38,305 nucleotides of DNA from Planctomycetota bacterium (GTDB lineage: Bacteria > Planctomycetota > Phycisphaerae > Sedimentisphaerales > Anaerobacaceae): contig VGYL01000002.1 in assembly GCA_016872975.1 (NCBI GenBank), forward strand, positions 1 through 38,305, in the 5' to 3' direction. The notes under the pieces are model-generated. The model was not told the DNA's origin and searched no databases. It saw only the letters and a program-made list of their open reading frames with translations. Every line of letters starts with the position of its first letter. The first letter of the stretch is position 1. This document shows positions 35,203-38,305 of this stretch, piece by piece. The position numbers and the translations under genes are program-made.

Positions 35203-37560
35203 CTACCGAAGGGCTGGCACCGCCGGGCCGCGCCAGATGCTGCCGCCGAAGGTGGTGACGTAGAGCAGGTTGTCGTCGGCGGGGTCAAAGGTCAGACGCT
35301 GGATGTTCGAAAAGGGCAGGGCGTCGAAGGCTTGCCAGGTTTGGCCGTTGTCCTGCGAGAGCCACAGGCCCGCACCGGGGGCGCCTTCGGTGAGGGTCAT
35401 ATAGATCCAGTCTTCGTGCTTCGGGTGGAAGTAGCCGCCGAAGGTCTGGCGGGCCTGACGGCCGATTCGCTGCCACGTCTGGCCGGCGTCGGTCGTGCGC
35501 CAGAGGCCGCCGGATTGGTCGCCGCCGCCGGCGTCGCAGACGCCGACCAGGATGATGTTGCTGTTGCGCGGGTGGACGGAGAAATCTTTGGGATAGAGAA
35601 ACAGTTGCGATGCGTTGACCTTTTCCCACGTTTCGGCGCCGTCGCGGGAGCGGTACAGGCCGACGCCTTCGCTCACGAGCGGCTTGCCCTGAGCGGGCCG
35701 CATGGCGCAGATCATCGCGAAGAGTGTGCCATCGGCGTGCAGGAGCACGCGGGAGACGCGCATATTCAGCGGATGGCCCAGGCCGGTCTTCTTGAGGGTC
35801 CAGGTCTGGCCGTCGTCGGTCGATTTGTAGACCCCTTCCATGAAGACGCCGGCGTAGAGGGCGCGGGCGTCCTTCGGGCTGCGCGGGTCCAGGACGATGG
35901 ACGTGACCGGCCGCAGCGGCAGGCCCTGGGCCTCGGGTTTCCAGGAAGCGCCGAAGTCGCGGGAAATGCAGGCGCCGCCGGGACCGTTATGGCCGTGACG
36001 CTCGGAGATGATGTTGTCGTTGGGGATGTCGTGCACGTTGGAGAACGCCCCCCACATCTTGCCCGGGATTTCGGGATCGAAGGCGATCTCGTAGCAGGTG
36101 TTCCGCCAGGGGGCCCAGGTGTTCTTGTCCCACCAGATCCACGTTCTGCCGGCATTGAGGGAGCGGGCGAAGCCGATATCCGTATACGCGATGTAATGGC
36201 GGTTGGCTTCGAACGGGTCGAGGTAGTAGTTCCAGGTGGTCGTGACCACCAGGCCCGTGCAGGCCCACGCGGAGCCAGGCCCGGGCTGTTGGCCGGGGGC
36301 GGGATAGGTGTCGCCGTTGAACCACGTGGCGCCGCCATTGTGGGTGATGTACGACTGGCTCCACACCAGGATCAGGCGGTTGGGGTCGCTGTTACAGATC
36401 GCGGCGCCGAAGGGCGTGTCGCCGCCTTTGTACGACTGGCCCGCCGAGGCGGTCACGTAGTTGGGCGCGACGTTGTACTCTTTGAAGCGTGGGTCCTGGA
36501 AGTAGGTGGCCCGCCAGGTGCCGCCGCCGTCGTCGCTGCGATAGACGGTCTCATGGTGCGGCGGATGGAAGCCGGTGCTGGTATTCAGGACGTACACCGT
36601 GAGCGGTCTGGCATCCGTGGTCAGGATCTGCCGGTACTGGGCGATGGGACCGTACGACCACTGGTCGGCCTTGGTCGTGCCCAGGTTGATGCCCCGGCCC
36701 ATCGCCGATTCCCAGGTCTCGCCCCGGTCCCGGGAGCGGTAGACGCCCCCGCGCAGGATGCCGTCTTCCAGCTTGCTGGTGACGGTGCAATAGAGCATTG
36801 TGCCGGTGGCGTCGGAGCCGCCGGCGAAGCCCTGGATCTCCTTCCAGGGCAGTCCCTCGGTCTTCTCCGCCCAGGTCCGCCCGCCGTCATTGCTGCGCCA
36901 GATGCCCCGGTCCGTGGCTGCGAACATCGTATGCTCTTCGTAGGTCGTGCGTCCCCGCACGAGTTCCGAGGCGAGCGGGGACGCTCGCCCTGCGGGGACA
37001 AAGTGGAACCCCACGACTCGGCCTTGCGGACCTGGGCAGGGAGTCCACGTGAGGCCCGCATCGCGCGACAGTTGGCACCGGCCACTGCGGGTGCCCACGA
37101 GGAGCAGACGCGGATCGGAAGGGTGGATCGCGATCTCGCCGGAGAGGGAGTCCTTGAGGTCGCCGACCGGCGCAAAGGTCCGGCCGCGATCCCGACTGAC
37201 CTTCAGACGGCCGCTGGAGGAGGCGTACATCACGTTGGCATCGGTGGGGTGAAAGCCCGGACGGCACTGGGTGTCGGTCCGCAATTGGGCGTGGTGGATC
37301 ATCCGCCAGTTATGGCCGCCGTCTTCGGAGAGGTAGGCGGCGCTCATGTCGCAGTTGAGCATCATCAGGTTCGGATCGGCCGGGGAGATGGCCGGTGCGA
37401 ACATGCCCCCGCCGCCGGACAGGCCCAGGGGCTGCCAGGTGCGGATTGCGGATCTCGGATTGCGGATTGAAGACTGGCTCGCGGCATGGCCGCAGGAGGC
37501 CAATACCGCCAACACCAACACCAGGCACTCTCGGGATGAAAGAAACCTGCGGCGTCTCAT
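35203..37560 (-). CDS. Secreted BNR/sialidase-like or YCF48-like beta-propeller repeat protein
   Basis: Repeated S.DGG..W / SRD.G.TW motifs (YLSEDGGHNWRMI, VSRDRGRTFAPV, LSRDAGLTWTPC, RSNDGGRTWAEK, RSRDRGETWESA, KSTDDGQTWTLK, LSQDNGQTWQAF) after a signal peptide. Confidence 0.9.
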   Translation of the reverse strand: MRRRRFLSSRECLVLVLAVLASCGHAASQSSIRNPRSAIRTWQPLGLSGGGGMFAPAISPADPNLMMLNCDMSAAYLSEDGGHNWRMIHHAQLRTDTQCRPGFHPTDANVMYASSSGRLKVSRDRGRTFAPVGDLKDSLSGEIAIHPSDPRLLLVGTRSGRCQLSRDAGLTWTPCPGPQGRVVGFHFVPAGRASPLASELVRGRTTYEEHTMFAATDRGIWRSNDGGRTWAEKTEGLPWKEIQGFAGGSDATGTMLYCTVTSKLEDGILRGGVYRSRDRGETWESAMGRGINLGTTKADQWSYGPIAQYRQILTTDARPLTVYVLNTSTGFHPPHHETVYRSDDGGGTWRATYFQDPRFKEYNVAPNYVTASAGQSYKGGDTPFGAAICNSDPNRLILVWSQSYITHNGGATWFNGDTYPAPGQQPGPGSAWACTGLVVTTTWNYYLDPFEANRHYIAYTDIGFARSLNAGRTWIWWDKNTWAPWRNTCYEIAFDPEIPGKMWGAFSNVHDIPNDNIISERHGHNGPGGACISRDFGASWKPEAQGLPLRPVTSIVLDPRSPKDARALYAGVFMEGVYKSTDDGQTWTLKKTGLGHPLNMRVSRVLLHADGTLFAMICAMRPAQGKPLVSEGVGLYRSRDGAETWEKVNASQLFLYPKDFSVHPRNSNIILVGVCDAGGGDQSGGLWRTTDAGQTWQRIGRQARQTFGGYFHPKHEDWIYMTLTEGAPGAGLWLSQDNGQTWQAFDALPFSNIQRLTFDPADDNLLYVTTFGGSIWRGPAVPALR
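36940..36993. repeat. 54-bp double-hairpin element (family B) inserted in frame in the BNR protein gene
   Basis: gtagg-tcgtgcg-tccc-cgcacga ... ggcgagcg-ggga-cgctcgcc-ctgc; encodes AGRASPLASELVRGRTTY on the minus strand. Confidence 0.85.
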
Positions 37561-37662
37561 ACACCTGCCACCTTTCAGAATTTGTTTCACTGACGCAAAA
37601 GCACCATCCCCAAGGCCTTCCGGCCTTGGGGCTGCCACCCGATCCCCGTTATGGCATCGCCC

Positions 37663-37687
37663 GTTTGTAGTGTGCTCGTAAGAGCAT
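37663..37687. repeat. Half copy of the family A element
   Basis: gtttgtagtgtgctcgtaagagcat is identical to the first 25 bp of the 57-bp elements. Confidence 0.9.
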
Positions 37688-37696
37688 ATCTATCTC

Positions 37697-37764
37697 CACG
37701 GGCGGGACGCCCGTGCTACTCATGGGCAAGATGCCCATGCTACTCATGGGCGCTCGCGCCCATG
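37697..37764. repeat. REP-like cluster of three hairpins at 24-bp spacing
   Basis: cacgggcg-gga-cgcccgtg (37697), catgggca-aga-tgcccatg (37721), catgggcgc-tc-gcgcccatg (37745 onward), each followed by ctac. Confidence 0.9.
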
Positions 37765-38305
37765 CTACGGGTACTGCGATTCGATTCGGACGGTCGTTGC
37801 CAGAGGTCTGCCATTCACCGTGCCCGTGAGCTCGCCCGTCGCGTGGAAGCGCACCTGCCAGCGGTCTGCGATGTTGACGCCGGCCGGCGGCACGAGCTGG
37901 ACCGAAGTCGGCTGCTGCACCTGCTCGTCCGCGATCTCGAAGACGTGCAGGAAGAGGGATCGCGCCGCGGTGCTCGGGTCGGGGTCCCCGACGCCCTGTT
38001 TGGCGTTGGGGGTCCCCGCGCCGACCTCGATCCGCCAGGGACAGATCGGCGGTCGCAGTCGCCGGTCGGTCAGATGGTTGTACTGGGCGGTGGGTTCGAG
38101 CGGGTGGCCCCAGGCCTCCTGGTCCGGCCCGCCGCGCAGGACGATCTCGGCCTCTTGGGGCAGCAGCGTATGCAGGAACATCCACGACCGGCCCTGCGAC
38201 AGGACCGTCTTGTCGCCATCCGCCTCGGGCAGACTCAGCCAATGCAGGGTGTGCTCTGCACGCCGCAAACCGTTCGATGCGAGATCGGTATGCGAAGCAG
38301 ACCCT
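37765..38305 (-). CDS. C-terminal part of a protein truncated by the right window edge (possibly heparinase II/III-like)
   Basis: Open frame from 38305 leftward: ...GSASHTDLASNGLRRAEHTLHWLSLPEADGDKTVLSQGRSWMFLHTLLPQEAEIVLRGG...; family call is tentative. Confidence 0.6.
   Translation of the reverse strand, partial: GSASHTDLASNGLRRAEHTLHWLSLPEADGDKTVLSQGRSWMFLHTLLPQEAEIVLRGGPDQEAWGHPLEPTAQYNHLTDRRLRPPICPWRIEVGAGTPNAKQGVGDPDPSTAARSLFLHVFEIADEQVQQPTSVQLVPPAGVNIADRWQVRFHATGELTGTVNGRPLATTVRIESQYP

Noticed and set aside
35332-37470. 712-aa plus-strand ORF opposite the BNR protein
   Set aside because: Antisense shadow of a gene with clear BNR repeats; composition typical of GC-rich spurious ORFs.

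Overview
38.3-kb window that looks like chromosomal DNA of a planctomycete-type bacterium. This taxonomic call is inference, from the ECF sigma/Ser-Thr kinase pairing, the many TAT-exported sulfatases, DUF1080 and Gfo/Idh/MocA proteins, and the repeat style. Main gene content: (i) an ECF-like sigma factor, a hypothetical protein and a Ser/Thr kinase-WD40 gene that runs off the left edge; (ii) a tetraheme cytochrome c-DUF1080 fusion overlapping a second DUF1080 gene; (iii) a TAT aldo/keto reductase, divergent from a PEP-utilising dikinase with rifampin-phosphotransferase-like domain order; (iv) a leucine biosynthesis cluster (leuA, leuC, leuD, leuB) interrupted by a two-gene HEPN-like cassette, two tandem TAT sulfatases and a four-helix-bundle gene; (v) pgi, a Gfo/Idh/MocA oxidoreductase, a prepilin-like protein and an alpha/beta hydrolase; (vi) a defence/TA-like stretch (Eco57I-like N6-methylase plus partner, DUF104-DUF4258-DUF2283, MazF plus antitoxin); (vii) two coupled amidohydrolases and a BNR/YCF48-like repeat protein. 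The most striking signal is a dense population of small palindromic elements. Two families are inserted in frame inside coding sequences: a 57-bp element at the same site in both sulfatases, and a 54-bp element in the BNR protein. Related copies or halves sit in intergenic DNA. A 98-bp MITE-like element with an 8-bp target duplication breaks a DUF1016 nuclease gene. Another locus shows three levels of nested palindromes. All calls come from reading the sequence; no database search was run.
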